Source: Candidatus Gemmiger stercoripullorum (GTDB lineage: Bacteria; Bacillota; Clostridia; Oscillospirales; Ruminococcaceae). From it: a stretch of 40,993 bases of DNA. A model generated the notes under the pieces. It worked only from the letters and a program-made list of their open reading frames with translations. It was not told where the DNA came from and searched no databases. The position numbers and the translations under genes were made by a program. Shown here in pieces: positions 8,734-18,735 of the stretch; position 1 is the first letter of the stretch; each line of letters starts with the position of its first letter. The stretch is from the NCBI GenBank assembly GCA_019119365.1, contig DWXD01000048.1:1-40993 (forward strand). The letters are read 5' to 3'.

Positions 8734-9949
8734 TGGTGTTGTCTCCCTGCGTCATGGTCACGTTCTGCACGGTGCACACAGCCTGCGCCGCCGCGCCGCA
8801 AAGGGTGATGTTCTGCCCGGGGCGCAGCGTATCCACTGTGCGGCAGTTCCCGGCGTCGTCGCGCACCATCGCATAACCGCGCGCCAAAACGGCGTAAGGG
8901 TCCAGCGAGGCAGCCAGCGCGGCGGCGCTGCGCAATGCCTGTTCCCGGGCGGCGGCAGCGGCCGCTGCCGCACCGCTTGCCGCGGCGGCATAGCGGTCCA
9001 CCTGCTGCGCGCGGGCTTCCAGGCTGCCGTGAAATGCCTGCAGGGCCGCACCGGCCCCCAGGGCGTTCACTCTATTATAACACATCTGCAGCCGGGACTG
9101 TATATTTTTCTGAATATTTTGTTCTAAATTGTATATTTCCTGCAGAAACTGGCGCTTGTCCGGCACGCACAGCTCGGCGGCGGCCGAGGGCGTAGGCGCG
9201 CGGACGTCCGCCACATAGTCAAGGATTGTGTAGTCGATCTCATGCCCGACCGCGGAAACGACCGGCTTGCGGCAGGCGTAGGCGGCCCGCGCAATGCGCT
9301 CGCTGTTGAAGACCCAGAGATCTTCTTTGCTGCCGCCGCCGCGCGTGACAAGGATCAGATCCGCCCGGTCGTCCCGGTCCAGCGCGCGGATTCCCTGCAC
9401 GATGCTCTGCTCGGCTTCTATGCCCTGCACGCTGACCGGGGCCAGCAGCAGCTTTGTCAGCGGCCAGCGGCGGGAGATCACGTTGCAGACGTCCTGCAGC
9501 GCCGCCCCCGTCTTGGAGGTGACGATGCCGATGCAGCGCGGCACCGGCGGCAGGGGGCGCTTGTGTTCGGCGGCAAACAGGCCCTCTTCCTCCAGCTTTT
9601 TCTTGAGCGCGTCAAAAGCCATCTGCGCGGCCCCGGCGCCGAACGGGCGCATAAACTCCACATAGACCTGGAAAGCGCCGTCCCGCTCGTACAATGTGGC
9701 GCGGCCGTAAGCCAGCACCAGCATGCCGTTCTGCGGCGGGAAGCCAAGCAGGCGGGCTTTGTCGCGGAACATGACCGCTTTGACCGAGGCGGTCTCGTCC
9801 TTGAGCGTAAAATAGAGGTGCCCGCTTTTATAATGGCGCGTAAAGTTGGAGATCTCGCCCAGCAGGATCAGGTTGCTCAGCGGTTCGCACTGTTCAAGCA
9901 CCTGGCGCGCCAGTGCGTTCAGCGTGCTGATGCGGATGTATTCGGCCAT
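8711..9949 (-). CDS. xseA: Exodeoxyribonuclease VII large subunit
   Basis: Catalytic subunit of ExoVII, 412 residues. An N-terminal OB-fold (about 1-105, with SGHLYFTLKDETASVKAVMF) is followed by the nuclease domain (RCIGIVTSKTGAALQDV, RGGGSKEDLW, VSAVGHEIDYTILDYVADVRAPTPSAAA) and a C-terminal coiled coil. The coil is encoded by a locally A+T-rich patch near 9060-9130 that stands out from the flanks. Slightly shorter than the E. coli protein. AGGGAGG precedes the ATG. Confidence 0.97.
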   Translation of the reverse strand: MAEYIRISTLNALARQVLEQCEPLSNLILLGEISNFTRHYKSGHLYFTLKDETASVKAVMFRDKARLLGFPPQNGMLVLAYGRATLYERDGAFQVYVEFMRPFGAGAAQMAFDALKKKLEEEGLFAAEHKRPLPPVPRCIGIVTSKTGAALQDVCNVISRRWPLTKLLLAPVSVQGIEAEQSIVQGIRALDRDDRADLILVTRGGGSKEDLWVFNSERIARAAYACRKPVVSAVGHEIDYTILDYVADVRAPTPSAAAELCVPDKRQFLQEIYNLEQNIQKNIQSRLQMCYNRVNALGAGAALQAFHGSLEARAQQVDRYAAAASGAAAAAAAAREQALRSAAALAASLDPYAVLARGYAMVRDDAGNCRTVDTLRPGQNITLCGAAAQAVCTVQNVTMTQGDNTNENAENL

Positions 9950-10875
9950 GCGCCCACCTCCCTGGCGGCCAGCAGCGAAACGCCGATCGCGTTGTCGCTG
10001 GCAAATTTACCGGGTACAAACTGCGCGCCGGGCATCCGCCGCGTGATGTAGTCCCGTATGAGGCCGCTGCTCATAACGCCGCCCGCAAAGACGACCGGCA
10101 GGCCCGGATGGAGCCCGAGCGCCGCGGCGGCCATCCGGCGCAGCGTTTCGGCCACGCACAAAAGGCAGTATTTGCATACATATTCCGGCGCGCAGCCCTG
10201 CTGTAAAAGCTGTTCATACTGGTTCTGCAGCCCCGAAAGGCTGCAGTTCATCCCCTTGACGCTGACACGCGGTTTGATGTCCTCCGGGCAGGCGGCCGCC
10301 AGTTCGCTGACTTTGGCCCCGGCCGGGAACGCAAACCCGAGCCGCACGCCCAAACGGTCGACGGCCTGCCCGGCGTAGAGGTCCTGTGAAGTGCCAAGGC
10401 AAAGGATGTTCCCGGCCGCATCGCAGTGCAAAAGGTCGGTCGTGCCGCCCGAAACATGAAAAACGAGCACCTCCCGGCCGAAAAGGTCCGCCCCTGCGGC
10501 GGCATACAGCGCGGCCGCAATGTGCCCCTGCTGGTGGGTCGTGCGCACAAGCGGCACGCCGCGCGCCGCGCTGAACGCCGCCGCGGCGCTGAGCCCGGCC
10601 AGAAAGCATGGCATGTAGGAACCTTCGACCGGGCGCGGGCGCGCCGAAACGCCGACAGCGCCGACTCGTGTAAGGTCGGCCCCGGCGCCGATCTTTTCAA
10701 GCAGCTCCGGCAGCGCGGCGGTGTGGTGGAACAGCGCATCGCTCTGGCGCAGGCCCAGCTGCCCGGCACGCACCGGCAAAAACTGTTTGCAGTCACAAAC
10801 AACCTCTCCGGCGTTTGCGTCAAAGACAGCCAGAGAGGTTGCATAGTTGCTTGTATCAATACCCAGCGTCAGCAT
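9919..10875 (-). CDS. Kae1/TsaD-like domain protein (M22 family paralogue)
   Basis: A 318-residue ASKHA-fold protein related to TsaD/Kae1, the threonylcarbamoyladenosine transferase subunit. Visible are the phosphate loop GIDTSNYATSLAV at the N-terminus, the metal-binding pair H114/H118 in HQQGH, HVSGGTTDLLHC, FAGGVMSSGLI, and D294 in SDNAIGVS. True TsaD usually reads HMEGH or HLEGH and ends with a CTDNAAM-like motif; both differ here. It overlaps nusB by 7 bp and xseA by 31 bp. I read it as a TsaD paralogue typical of clostridia, with no assigned function; whether a separate genuine TsaD exists is not visible. Confidence 0.8.
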   Translation of the reverse strand: MLTLGIDTSNYATSLAVFDANAGEVVCDCKQFLPVRAGQLGLRQSDALFHHTAALPELLEKIGAGADLTRVGAVGVSARPRPVEGSYMPCFLAGLSAAAAFSAARGVPLVRTTHQQGHIAAALYAAAGADLFGREVLVFHVSGGTTDLLHCDAAGNILCLGTSQDLYAGQAVDRLGVRLGFAFPAGAKVSELAAACPEDIKPRVSVKGMNCSLSGLQNQYEQLLQQGCAPEYVCKYCLLCVAETLRRMAAAALGLHPGLPVVFAGGVMSSGLIRDYITRRMPGAQFVPGKFASDNAIGVSLLAAREVGAWPNTSASAR

Positions 10876-11309
10876 GGCGCGTTCTCCGCGGCGGGGTCCG
10901 CTTCCTGTTCACGCGCAACGCTGCCCAGCAGGCCGTTGACGAACTGGTGGTCGTTGTCGGCGCCGTATTTCTTGACCAGCTCCACCGCTTCGTTGATCGC
11001 AACGCCGGGCTTTTTCTCCTCGCCGTACAGCATTTCGGCCAGCGCAATGCGCATGGCGGTCAGGCTGACGCGCGGCAGGCGGGCCAGCGTCCACCCTTTC
11101 AGGTGGGCGGTAATGATGGCGTCGATCTCCTCGCGGTGGGCAAGCAGATCGTCCAGCAGGCGCCGGGAAAAGGCGTCCAGCACAGCTTCGCTGTTTTCGG
11201 TGTGGGCGCTGAGGGCTTCCTGCGGGTCATCGGGCTGGAAGGTGGCCGAAAAGGCGGCCAGAAAGGCATGCTCGCGCGCCTCGCTGCGGCGCAGTGTCGT
11301 TTCGCTCAT
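10869..11309 (-). CDS. nusB: Transcription antitermination factor NusB
   Basis: All-helical RNA-binding protein of 146 residues that, with NusE (S10), supports rRNA antitermination. The C-terminal half shows the family pattern LARLPRVSLTAMRIALAEMLYGEEKKPGVAINEAVELVKKYG (positions about 75-117; split motif), ending in VNGLLGSVA. Only a weak AAAGAGAC ribosome site precedes the ATG. The 101-bp gap to asp23 shows no clear promoter or terminator. Confidence 0.95.
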   Translation of the reverse strand: MSETTLRRSEAREHAFLAAFSATFQPDDPQEALSAHTENSEAVLDAFSRRLLDDLLAHREEIDAIITAHLKGWTLARLPRVSLTAMRIALAEMLYGEEKKPGVAINEAVELVKKYGADNDHQFVNGLLGSVAREQEADPAAENAPC

Positions 11310-11410
11310 CTGTCTCTTTCTTTCTAGTTCTTGGGCTTGTGGGCGGGCGTAGCGGACCGCATAAATTTACGGCGGACCAGCCGTTGCGCACCGCTTCGTT
11401 TTGGCAGGGG

Positions 11411-11767
11411 TCAGTCGCCGGCGTCTTCCGCCAGGCCGGTCACGATCACATCGACCCGCTTCACGGTGATGCCGGTCATGTTTTGGATCGTCTGTTTGAC
11501 ATTCTCCTGCACTTTCTCGCACACGGAGACGATCTTGCAGCCGTAATTGCTGACAATGTACAGCGTTACGGTCGCCACGCCGTCCTCGATCACGACAGTC
11601 ACCGGTTTGTGCAGGCTGGCTTTGTTCAAAAGGCCGCGCACGCTCTGCATGCTGCCGGATGCCACTGAATCAACGCCATCGACTTCTTTGGCGGCCAAAG
11701 CTGCGATCTTGGCCACTACGTCTGTGGAGATCTGCAGGCTGCCAGCCACTGTATTGCGCACATCCAT
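11411..11767 (-). CDS. Asp23/Gls24 family envelope stress protein
   Basis: A 118-residue member of the Asp23 (alkaline shock protein 23/YqhY) family. The sequence runs GSLQISTDVVAKIAALAAKEVDGV, then a beta-rich VTVTLYIVSNYGCKI segment and a helical C-terminus. The ATG at 11765-11767 follows AGGAGGG at good spacing; the frame is open further upstream without a better start. First gene of the long operon behind a strong promoter. The family is linked to cell envelope and lipid homeostasis in Firmicutes; YqhY lies near accBC and nusB in Bacillus. Confidence 0.92.
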   Translation of the reverse strand: MDVRNTVAGSLQISTDVVAKIAALAAKEVDGVDSVASGSMQSVRGLLNKASLHKPVTVVIEDGVATVTLYIVSNYGCKIVSVCEKVQENVKQTIQNMTGITVKRVDVIVTGLAEDAGD

Positions 11768-11832
11768 GGGTCTGCCCTCCTGTATGCCGGACCGCTGCAG
11801 GCGGCCCGGACGTTTCACTTTTAAGTAAATAT

Positions 11833-11861
11833 ACTATAGCATAGTTTGCCTTTTTTGTAAA
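11833..11861 (-). promoter_or_regulatory. Promoter of the asp23-nusB-xseAB-dxs-recN operon
   Basis: Minus-strand TTTACA (11856-11861), 17-bp spacer, TATAGT (11833-11838). It lies just after the spoIIIA terminator and about 65 bp before the asp23 ATG, the only clear housekeeping promoter before about 10 kb of same-strand genes. Confidence 0.85.
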
Positions 11862-11880
11862 TATCGTGCAGGCCCCTTCA

Positions 11881-11917
11881 CACAAAACGCGCCGCGCTTT
11901 CTTTCAGGCGCGGCGCA
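11881..11917 (-). terminator. Terminator of the spoIIIA operon
   Basis: Minus-strand GCGCCGCGC (11908-11916) and GCGCGGCGC (11889-11897) form a perfect 9-bp stem around a 10-nt loop, followed by GTTTTGTG. It begins 17 bp after the spoIIIAH stop and insulates the next operon. Confidence 0.9.
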
Positions 11918-11933
11918 TGGGTGTAAGGCAGTT

Positions 11934-12551
11934 CTACTTTACTTCTGTGATCGTGATGTCCTGGGCGGAAATATCCTCGCAGCTGTTGAGGACGACATCG
12001 CGGATGCGGGTCACTTCCTCCTGGGTCAAGGCGTCGTTCTCGGTCATAACGGTGATGTCCGCACGGCCGTCGCGCAAGGTGACAACGCAGTCGGCAAAGC
12101 CCTTGGCCTTGATCTTGCTTTCAAGCTCGGATTCCGCCGTGATGCTGCTGACCTGTGCCTGCAGGTCTGCGGTCAGCTGTTCTTTTTCCGCTTTGTCGAG
12201 CTCCGCGTTTTTCAGCGCCTTTTTGATCGAATCCAGCGCTTCGTCCCGCGCTTTGGTGCGCGTTAAGCGGGCCTGCTCAAAAAATTCGACTGAGGAGTCC
12301 TGGCTGGCGCTGACAAGCTGGGCTTCGCCGTAGTTTTTGGCCTGCTCTGCCGCAGCGTCTGCCGTTTCGGCCGCCGTCCCGGTTTCCAGCGGGTCGAACA
12401 CGGCGACCGCCTGCCCGTCCGCGGCGGTATCGGCCGGGACGGACGCCTGCGGCGTCTGCCCGGCCAGGGACCAGTTCATATACACCGCGGCCCCCAACGC
12501 CATGACCAGCGTCGCCAGTGTGACCGCGCGTGTGTTCGGGCGCAGCTTCAT
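11934..12551 (-). CDS. spoIIIAH: Stage III sporulation protein AH
   Basis: Mother-cell half of the SpoIIQ-SpoIIIAH channel that joins mother cell and forespore membranes. 205 residues: a short cytoplasmic N-terminus, one membrane segment (about 8-26), a linker with Ala/Thr/Asp, and a YscJ/FliF-like extracellular domain ending QDITITEVK. AAAGGAGG lies 9 nt before the chosen ATG at 12549-12551; a nearer ATG is out of frame. Last gene of the operon. Confidence 0.95.
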   Translation of the reverse strand: MKLRPNTRAVTLATLVMALGAAVYMNWSLAGQTPQASVPADTAADGQAVAVFDPLETGTAAETADAAAEQAKNYGEAQLVSASQDSSVEFFEQARLTRTKARDEALDSIKKALKNAELDKAEKEQLTADLQAQVSSITAESELESKIKAKGFADCVVTLRDGRADITVMTENDALTQEEVTRIRDVVLNSCEDISAQDITITEVK

Positions 12552-12592
12552 CGGATCATGCCTCCTTTGAAAAAAATCAAGATTTGAAACAG

Positions 12593-13129
12593 TTAGGATG
12601 TACCGGCCATCTTTGTAACCGTGATGTGGTTGGCCCCGATGCCGGTCAGGGCGGTGACGAGCTCGGTCACGGCATACTGCACGCCGGGGTCGCCGCCGCC
12701 CTCGCAGACGACCGCTACGCCCAGGATCTGCGGGGCTTCCACCTGTTCGACAAGCGCGGCGTCGCCCAGCAGAACATGCTCCCGGCGCTCGGTATCGGCG
12801 CTGCGCTCCGTGTCGGCGGCATAGCGGGTCAGCTGGCTGCCGGCCAGCGTGACCATGACGCGGGTCTGCCCGGTCCCTTCCATGCGGCAGATCATTTCGG
12901 TCAGCTGCTCCTCCAGCGTTTCGGCGTAGCTGTCCGGCGCAGCCGTGGCGGCGGGGGTGGCGTCTGTTTGCGGCACGGCGGCTTCTTCCGGGAAGCATTC
13001 GGAAACCAGGAGCAGCAGCATACCGCCAAGACCGGCCGCCAGCAGCAGGTTGACCCGCCGCTTTTCGTCGCGGCAGGCGGCCCGCAATTTTTCGGACAGG
13101 CTGTGCAGCAGGGTTTGCGCCTGTTTCAT
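12593..13129 (-). CDS. spoIIIAG: Stage III sporulation protein AG
   Basis: A 178-residue bitopic membrane protein with a hydrophobic segment near residues 27-43 (LLLAAGLGGMLLLLV) and a periplasm-side ring-building domain. The domain shows GTGQTRVMVTLAGSQ and ILGVAVVCEGGGDPGVQ, the usual SpoIIIAG landmarks. SpoIIIAG forms a large ring in the feeding-tube complex. It overlaps spoIIIAF by 4 bp. Confidence 0.94.
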   Translation of the reverse strand: MKQAQTLLHSLSEKLRAACRDEKRRVNLLLAAGLGGMLLLLVSECFPEEAAVPQTDATPAATAAPDSYAETLEEQLTEMICRMEGTGQTRVMVTLAGSQLTRYAADTERSADTERREHVLLGDAALVEQVEAPQILGVAVVCEGGGDPGVQYAVTELVTALTGIGANHITVTKMAGTS

Positions 13130-13578
13130 GGGGTCTCACCCCCTTCCGCCGTGAGCTCCCACGGCAGCGTGCCGCTGTTTTTTTCCAACAGTTCGCTGGC
13201 TTCGCTTTGCCGGGCAGGGTCAGCCAGCGTGATGCGGCATACGCCGTCCTGTAAAACGAAGGAGCACCCGATGCCGTTTTGCTCCAGCAACGCCTGCAGG
13301 GCCTGTGCCGAGGCCAGCAGGGCGATATCCTGCCGGTAGCTTTCAAAGGCGGAAGGCTGCTGTGCGCTGCCCTGCGCCGAAAACGCGCGCAGTTCGGCCG
13401 CGAACGCCGGCCAGTCGGCTGCCGCGCCCACGCGGACGACCGATGTTATAATATACAGCAGCAGCACAAGATTTATAACCGGTTTGAACGCATTTTCCGG
13501 CCAGAACAGGCGGATCATCCCGGCCCCGGCGCACAAAATGCAGCCCCCGAGCGCCAGGTGGCGTATTGTCTGCATCAT
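13126..13578 (-). CDS. spoIIIAF: Stage III sporulation protein AF
   Basis: 150-residue membrane protein with two N-terminal hydrophobic helices (HLALGGCILCAGAGMI and NLVLLLYIITSVV) and a soluble C-terminal domain. The frame is open far upstream, but ATG ATG at 13573-13578 follows GGGGGAGGG and overlaps the spoIIIAE stop as ATGA. The WPENAFKPVINLVLLL stretch matches the conserved second helix of the family. Position between AE and AG supports the call. Confidence 0.92.
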   Translation of the reverse strand: MMQTIRHLALGGCILCAGAGMIRLFWPENAFKPVINLVLLLYIITSVVRVGAAADWPAFAAELRAFSAQGSAQQPSAFESYRQDIALLASAQALQALLEQNGIGCSFVLQDGVCRITLADPARQSEASELLEKNSGTLPWELTAEGGETP

Positions 13579-14618
13579 CCGATCCCTCCCCCGCTCAACA
13601 GCAGCAAGGCTGTGGATAAAAACACCATAAAGAAATAAAGAACCAGCATGGAGCCGCACAGGCGGGCCCCCGCTGAAAAGGTCTTGCAGACCTGCCCGCA
13701 CGCCTCCTGCCCGCTGCCCAGCGCCAGGACGCCTGCCAAATCGAACGCAAGGCAGAACAGCGCGCAGCGCACAAACACCGGCAGGAACATCGCCCCCAGG
13801 GCGGCCACGGCGGCCAGCGCCAGCGACCCTTTGAGCAGCTGTACCGCGCTGACCGCCCCGCTCAGCGCCGCGGCGGCTGCATCGCCCACGACCGGGATCG
13901 CGCCGCTGAGCACGCTGCGCCCCATGCGCAGCGCAGCGCTGTCGGCCGTGGCGGCCAGAATGTTCTGCAGCCCCAGCACAAAGCTGAACAGCGCGCCGCA
14001 GCATTTCAGGCAGAAGGACAGGCTGCGGGAAAACAGGTTTGCGGCCTCCGCAAGCCCCGCATTGTTCCAAACGGCGGAAGAAACGGAAAGGCAGAAATAG
14101 ACCTGCAGCAGCGGCAGCAGCACCCGGCGGATGGCCCAGGCCAGAAAGTTGGACATGGCCAGAAACATCGTGCCGTACACGGCCGCGCCGCCGGTCTGGC
14201 CGCCTGCGGCGGCGGCCCCGCTGTATACCGGGATAAACGTGAGCAGGTAGTTCTGGCAGGATTCCGCCGTGCGCGCGGCGGCATCGAGCAGGTCCTGTAC
14301 CGCGTCCAGACAAACGGCGCCGAACGCCAGCACGCACACAGCCCCAAGACAGCGCTGCCACGCCCCCGGCCCGGCGATGAGCGAAACGGCGCAGCCCAGC
14401 AGCAGAACCACCGCCGCCTGCCCCGCAAACTGCAGCGGCGCGCGCCATGTTTGCCCGGCTGCCTGCCACAGGGCACAGAACAGTTCCGCCAGCGTCCAGG
14501 CGGCAGCGTCTGTGGCGGCGCTATCCCCCAGGATCTCCTGCGCGGCGTGCGGCAGTTCGGCAGCCTGTGCGGCGCTGGGGAACCAAAAGAACAGGCTTAC
14601 TGCAAAAAATGCAGCAAT
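13575..14618 (-). CDS. spoIIIAE: Stage III sporulation protein AE (start codon unusual)
   Basis: Polytopic membrane protein of the SpoIIIA-SpoIIQ channel, about 347 residues. A signal-peptide-like N-terminus (AAFFAVSLFFWFPSAAQA) is followed by at least six hydrophobic segments with family landmarks such as YGTMFLAMSNFLAWAIRR, SGAIPVVGDAAAAALSGAV and a C-terminal LVLYFFMVFL. No ATG, GTG or TTG occurs in frame between the open region inside spoIIIAD and a GTG near 14411, which lies beyond the signal peptide. I set the start at the ATT at 14616-14618, which overlaps spoIIIAD by 22 bp; a CTG a few codons later is an alternative. The product is certain, the start is not. Confidence 0.9.
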   Translation of the reverse strand: MAAFFAVSLFFWFPSAAQAAELPHAAQEILGDSAATDAAAWTLAELFCALWQAAGQTWRAPLQFAGQAAVVLLLGCAVSLIAGPGAWQRCLGAVCVLAFGAVCLDAVQDLLDAAARTAESCQNYLLTFIPVYSGAAAAGGQTGGAAVYGTMFLAMSNFLAWAIRRVLLPLLQVYFCLSVSSAVWNNAGLAEAANLFSRSLSFCLKCCGALFSFVLGLQNILAATADSAALRMGRSVLSGAIPVVGDAAAAALSGAVSAVQLLKGSLALAAVAALGAMFLPVFVRCALFCLAFDLAGVLALGSGQEACGQVCKTFSAGARLCGSMLVLYFFMVFLSTALLLLSGGGIG

Positions 14619-14977
14619 GAGTCGACCAGGCTCTGGAAGAGCGGCAGGGCCTGCAAAAGCGCAAGCGCGCGCCCGCCCAGCTCCGCGGCGTTGGCGGCGG
14701 CTGCAAGCCCGGATTCGCGGCAAAGGTCGGCGGCAAACTGGGCGATCAGCGCAATGCCGAGCACACGCAGGATACAGCCGGCGCTCTGCCCGCCTGCATA
14801 CCGGGAAAGCGTTTCGACCAGATCGAGAACCGGCTGCATCTGCTGCGCCGCCAGCGCCAGCACCGCACCCGCGCTGCCGGCCGAGACGAGGAAGGCAAAG
14901 GCGGGTTGGTCTTTTTTCAGGGTCAACACCAGCAGCCCCGTCACAAGCGCCAGCGCTGCAATCTTTAAAACCAGCAT
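14597..14977 (-). CDS. spoIIIAD: Stage III sporulation protein AD
   Basis: 126-residue membrane protein with hydrophobic segments at about 1-20 (LVLKIAALALVTGLLVL), 27-45 and 68-85, and the family feature LGIALIAQFAADLCRESG. Near the usual length (about 130). It starts 3 bp after spoIIIAC. Its 3' end overlaps the presumed spoIIIAE start. Confidence 0.93.
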   Translation of the reverse strand: MLVLKIAALALVTGLLVLTLKKDQPAFAFLVSAGSAGAVLALAAQQMQPVLDLVETLSRYAGGQSAGCILRVLGIALIAQFAADLCRESGLAAAANAAELGGRALALLQALPLFQSLVDSLLHFLQ

Positions 14978-14980
14978 AGC

Positions 14981-15175
14981 TCATAAGTCAAACAGCGCTT
15001 TGATCAGCACGAACAGCTCGCTGATCTGGCGCACCAGCATCGTAAGTACAACGATCAGCCCGGCCAGCGTCGTCATCATGGCCTGGTCTTCGCGCCCCGA
15101 GCGGATCAGCAGTTGGTTGAGCACCGCCACGATGATGCCGATGGCGGCGATTTTGAAAACCAGGTCGATGTCCAT
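14981..15175 (-). CDS. spoIIIAC: Stage III sporulation protein AC
   Basis: 64-residue protein with two membrane helices: DLVFKIAAIGIIVAVLNQLL and LAGLIVVLTMLVRQISELF. The short loop between them has SGREDQAMM. Length and motifs match the family closely. Lies 22 bp after spoIIIAB with an AAGGAG-type site. Confidence 0.95.
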   Translation of the reverse strand: MDIDLVFKIAAIGIIVAVLNQLLIRSGREDQAMMTTLAGLIVVLTMLVRQISELFVLIKALFDL

Positions 15176-15197
15176 GGTTTTTCTCCTTTGTGCAGGT

Positions 15198-15674
15198 TTA
15201 TAAAAGCAGGATCGCCCCCAGCAGCCCCAGGCAGGCCCCCAACCGCGGATAGAGCGCCCGCGCCTGCGCGGCGGCTTGCCGTGCCTGCTGTTCGGCGGCG
15301 CGGCATATCGCTGTCAGGTGCGCAAGCGTGCGGCAGGCGCTCTCCCGCCCGGCGCTTTCGAGCGCGCGCAGCCCTTCGCGCAGTTCTCCCTGCCAGGCGC
15401 CGAGCGCGGGCGGGACCGGAAGTTCGGAAAAATGGCGGAAGCGCTGCAGTGCAAATTGCGCAAAGGCCGGGTTGCGCGCGGCCATCGCCAGCACGGTTGG
15501 CCCGGGCAGCGCGCGGTAGCGGATCGCGTCGCTCATGTAAAGCAGCAGGCTGACAAAACAGCGGATGCTTTCCGCCTGCTTCCGCAAATGCGCGCATTTC
15601 AGCACCCCGGCGCCAAAACCGGCGCACGCCAGCATGGCTGCGCCCAGCAGTTTCAATACAAGCGGCAGGGTCAT
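15198..15674 (-). CDS. spoIIIAB: Stage III sporulation protein AB
   Basis: 158-residue protein with an N-terminal membrane helix (LPLVLKLLGAAMLACAGFGAG), a helical cytoplasmic domain and a C-terminal hydrophobic tail (LGACLGLLGAILLL), a layout like GspF/archaeal FlaJ-type platform proteins. The ATG at 15672-15674 overlaps the spoIIIAA stop (ATGA); the frame is open upstream but no other start fits the family N-terminus. Confidence 0.92.
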   Translation of the reverse strand: MTLPLVLKLLGAAMLACAGFGAGVLKCAHLRKQAESIRCFVSLLLYMSDAIRYRALPGPTVLAMAARNPAFAQFALQRFRHFSELPVPPALGAWQGELREGLRALESAGRESACRTLAHLTAICRAAEQQARQAAAQARALYPRLGACLGLLGAILLL

Positions 15675-16558
15675 GGCAGTGCCTCGATGGCGCGCACCTG
15701 CCCGGGGTGCGCGCACCCGGCCAGCAGCGCGGCCTGCGTGAACGCACCAGTCGCCAGCAGGCGGCGCAGGTGCGGCTTTTGGGTCAGCTGCGCCGTGGCT
15801 TCGCCATGGACCGAAGCGACAAATACGACCCCCGAGGCAACGCCCTGCTCAAGAGCGTCGGCGTCAGCGCGCGTGCCGATCTCATCGCACAGGATGACCT
15901 GCGGGTTCAGGCAGCGCAGGGCCATGAGCACGGCGGCCGCCCGCGGACACCGCGTGAAGACATCGCAGTTGACGCAAGGCTTGTCCGGCGGCGCGCCCTC
16001 TTCGCCCAGCAGCTCGCCGCGCTCGTCCGCAACACAGACGATCCGCGCCTGCGCCGCCAGATAGTAAAGGATGCTGCGCAGCAGCGTTGTCTTTCCGCTG
16101 CCGGGCGGACCGATGACCAGAATGCCGCCGTCCAGCCGGTCCAAAGCCTGCCGCAGCGCCTGCGGCAGCGGGCAGGTGATAAACCTGGCAACGCGCAGGC
16201 AGAGCGCCGTGACCGCCGCAAACCCGCCCGGGCCGCGCAGCCCGGCCACGCCGACGCGGTGCCCGCCCGGCAGTGTGAAATAACCGTCCTGCAGTTCCTG
16301 CTCATACGCATAGACGCTGTGCCCGCACAGGGCAAGGAACGTCCGGCGGATATCCTCCTGCCTCAGCGGCCCCGGAGAGCGCAGCACAGGCAGCAGCTGC
16401 GCACAGGGCACGAGCCGTCCGGCGACTGTAAACTGCAGCGGCTGCCCGGCGCGCAGGCGTATCTCCTGTATCTCCGCCGCCTGGGCGGGCGGCAGCGTGC
16501 CGAGCAGCTCGCCAAACGGCGGCCCCAGCGCCCGGACCACGCGGTAGTACTCGTCCAT
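15671..16558 (-). CDS. spoIIIAA: Stage III sporulation protein AA (ATPase)
   Basis: Secretion-type AAA ATPase of 295 residues that powers or assembles the SpoIIIA-SpoIIQ channel in the mother cell. Walker A GPPGSGKT is at residues 150-157; Walker B appears as PQVILCDEIG with a following ASVHGEA segment. The N-terminal domain contains EIRLRAGQPLQF. A GAGGTGATGGGG ribosome site precedes the ATG. In other spore formers this operon is under sigma-E; I could not find a convincing sigma-E promoter here. Confidence 0.96.
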   Translation of the reverse strand: MDEYYRVVRALGPPFGELLGTLPPAQAAEIQEIRLRAGQPLQFTVAGRLVPCAQLLPVLRSPGPLRQEDIRRTFLALCGHSVYAYEQELQDGYFTLPGGHRVGVAGLRGPGGFAAVTALCLRVARFITCPLPQALRQALDRLDGGILVIGPPGSGKTTLLRSILYYLAAQARIVCVADERGELLGEEGAPPDKPCVNCDVFTRCPRAAAVLMALRCLNPQVILCDEIGTRADADALEQGVASGVVFVASVHGEATAQLTQKPHLRRLLATGAFTQAALLAGCAHPGQVRAIEALP

Positions 16559-16620
16559 CCCCCATCACCTCACACCCCCACTGTATTCCGGGACAAGCCG
16601 CCCTAGAACCGGGCGGCAAA

Positions 16621-16660
16621 GACAAAAAGGCAGCCACAGCGCTATGCTGTGGCTGCCTTG
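16621..16660 (-). terminator. Terminator downstream of ligA
   Basis: On the minus strand AAGGCAGCCACAGC (16646-16659) pairs with GCTGTGGCTGCCTT (16627-16640) around a 5-nt loop and is followed by TTTTTGTC. A 14-bp near-perfect stem, separating ligA from spoIIIA. Confidence 0.95.
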
Positions 16661-16671
16661 GGGGGCAATTT

Positions 16672-18735
<2,064 letters not shown>

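Noticed and set aside
16559-16600. Sigma-E promoter before spoIIIAA (GAATACAGT)
   Set aside because: The -10-like element is too close to the ribosome site and no matching -35 is seen, so I did not list it although sigma-E control is expected.
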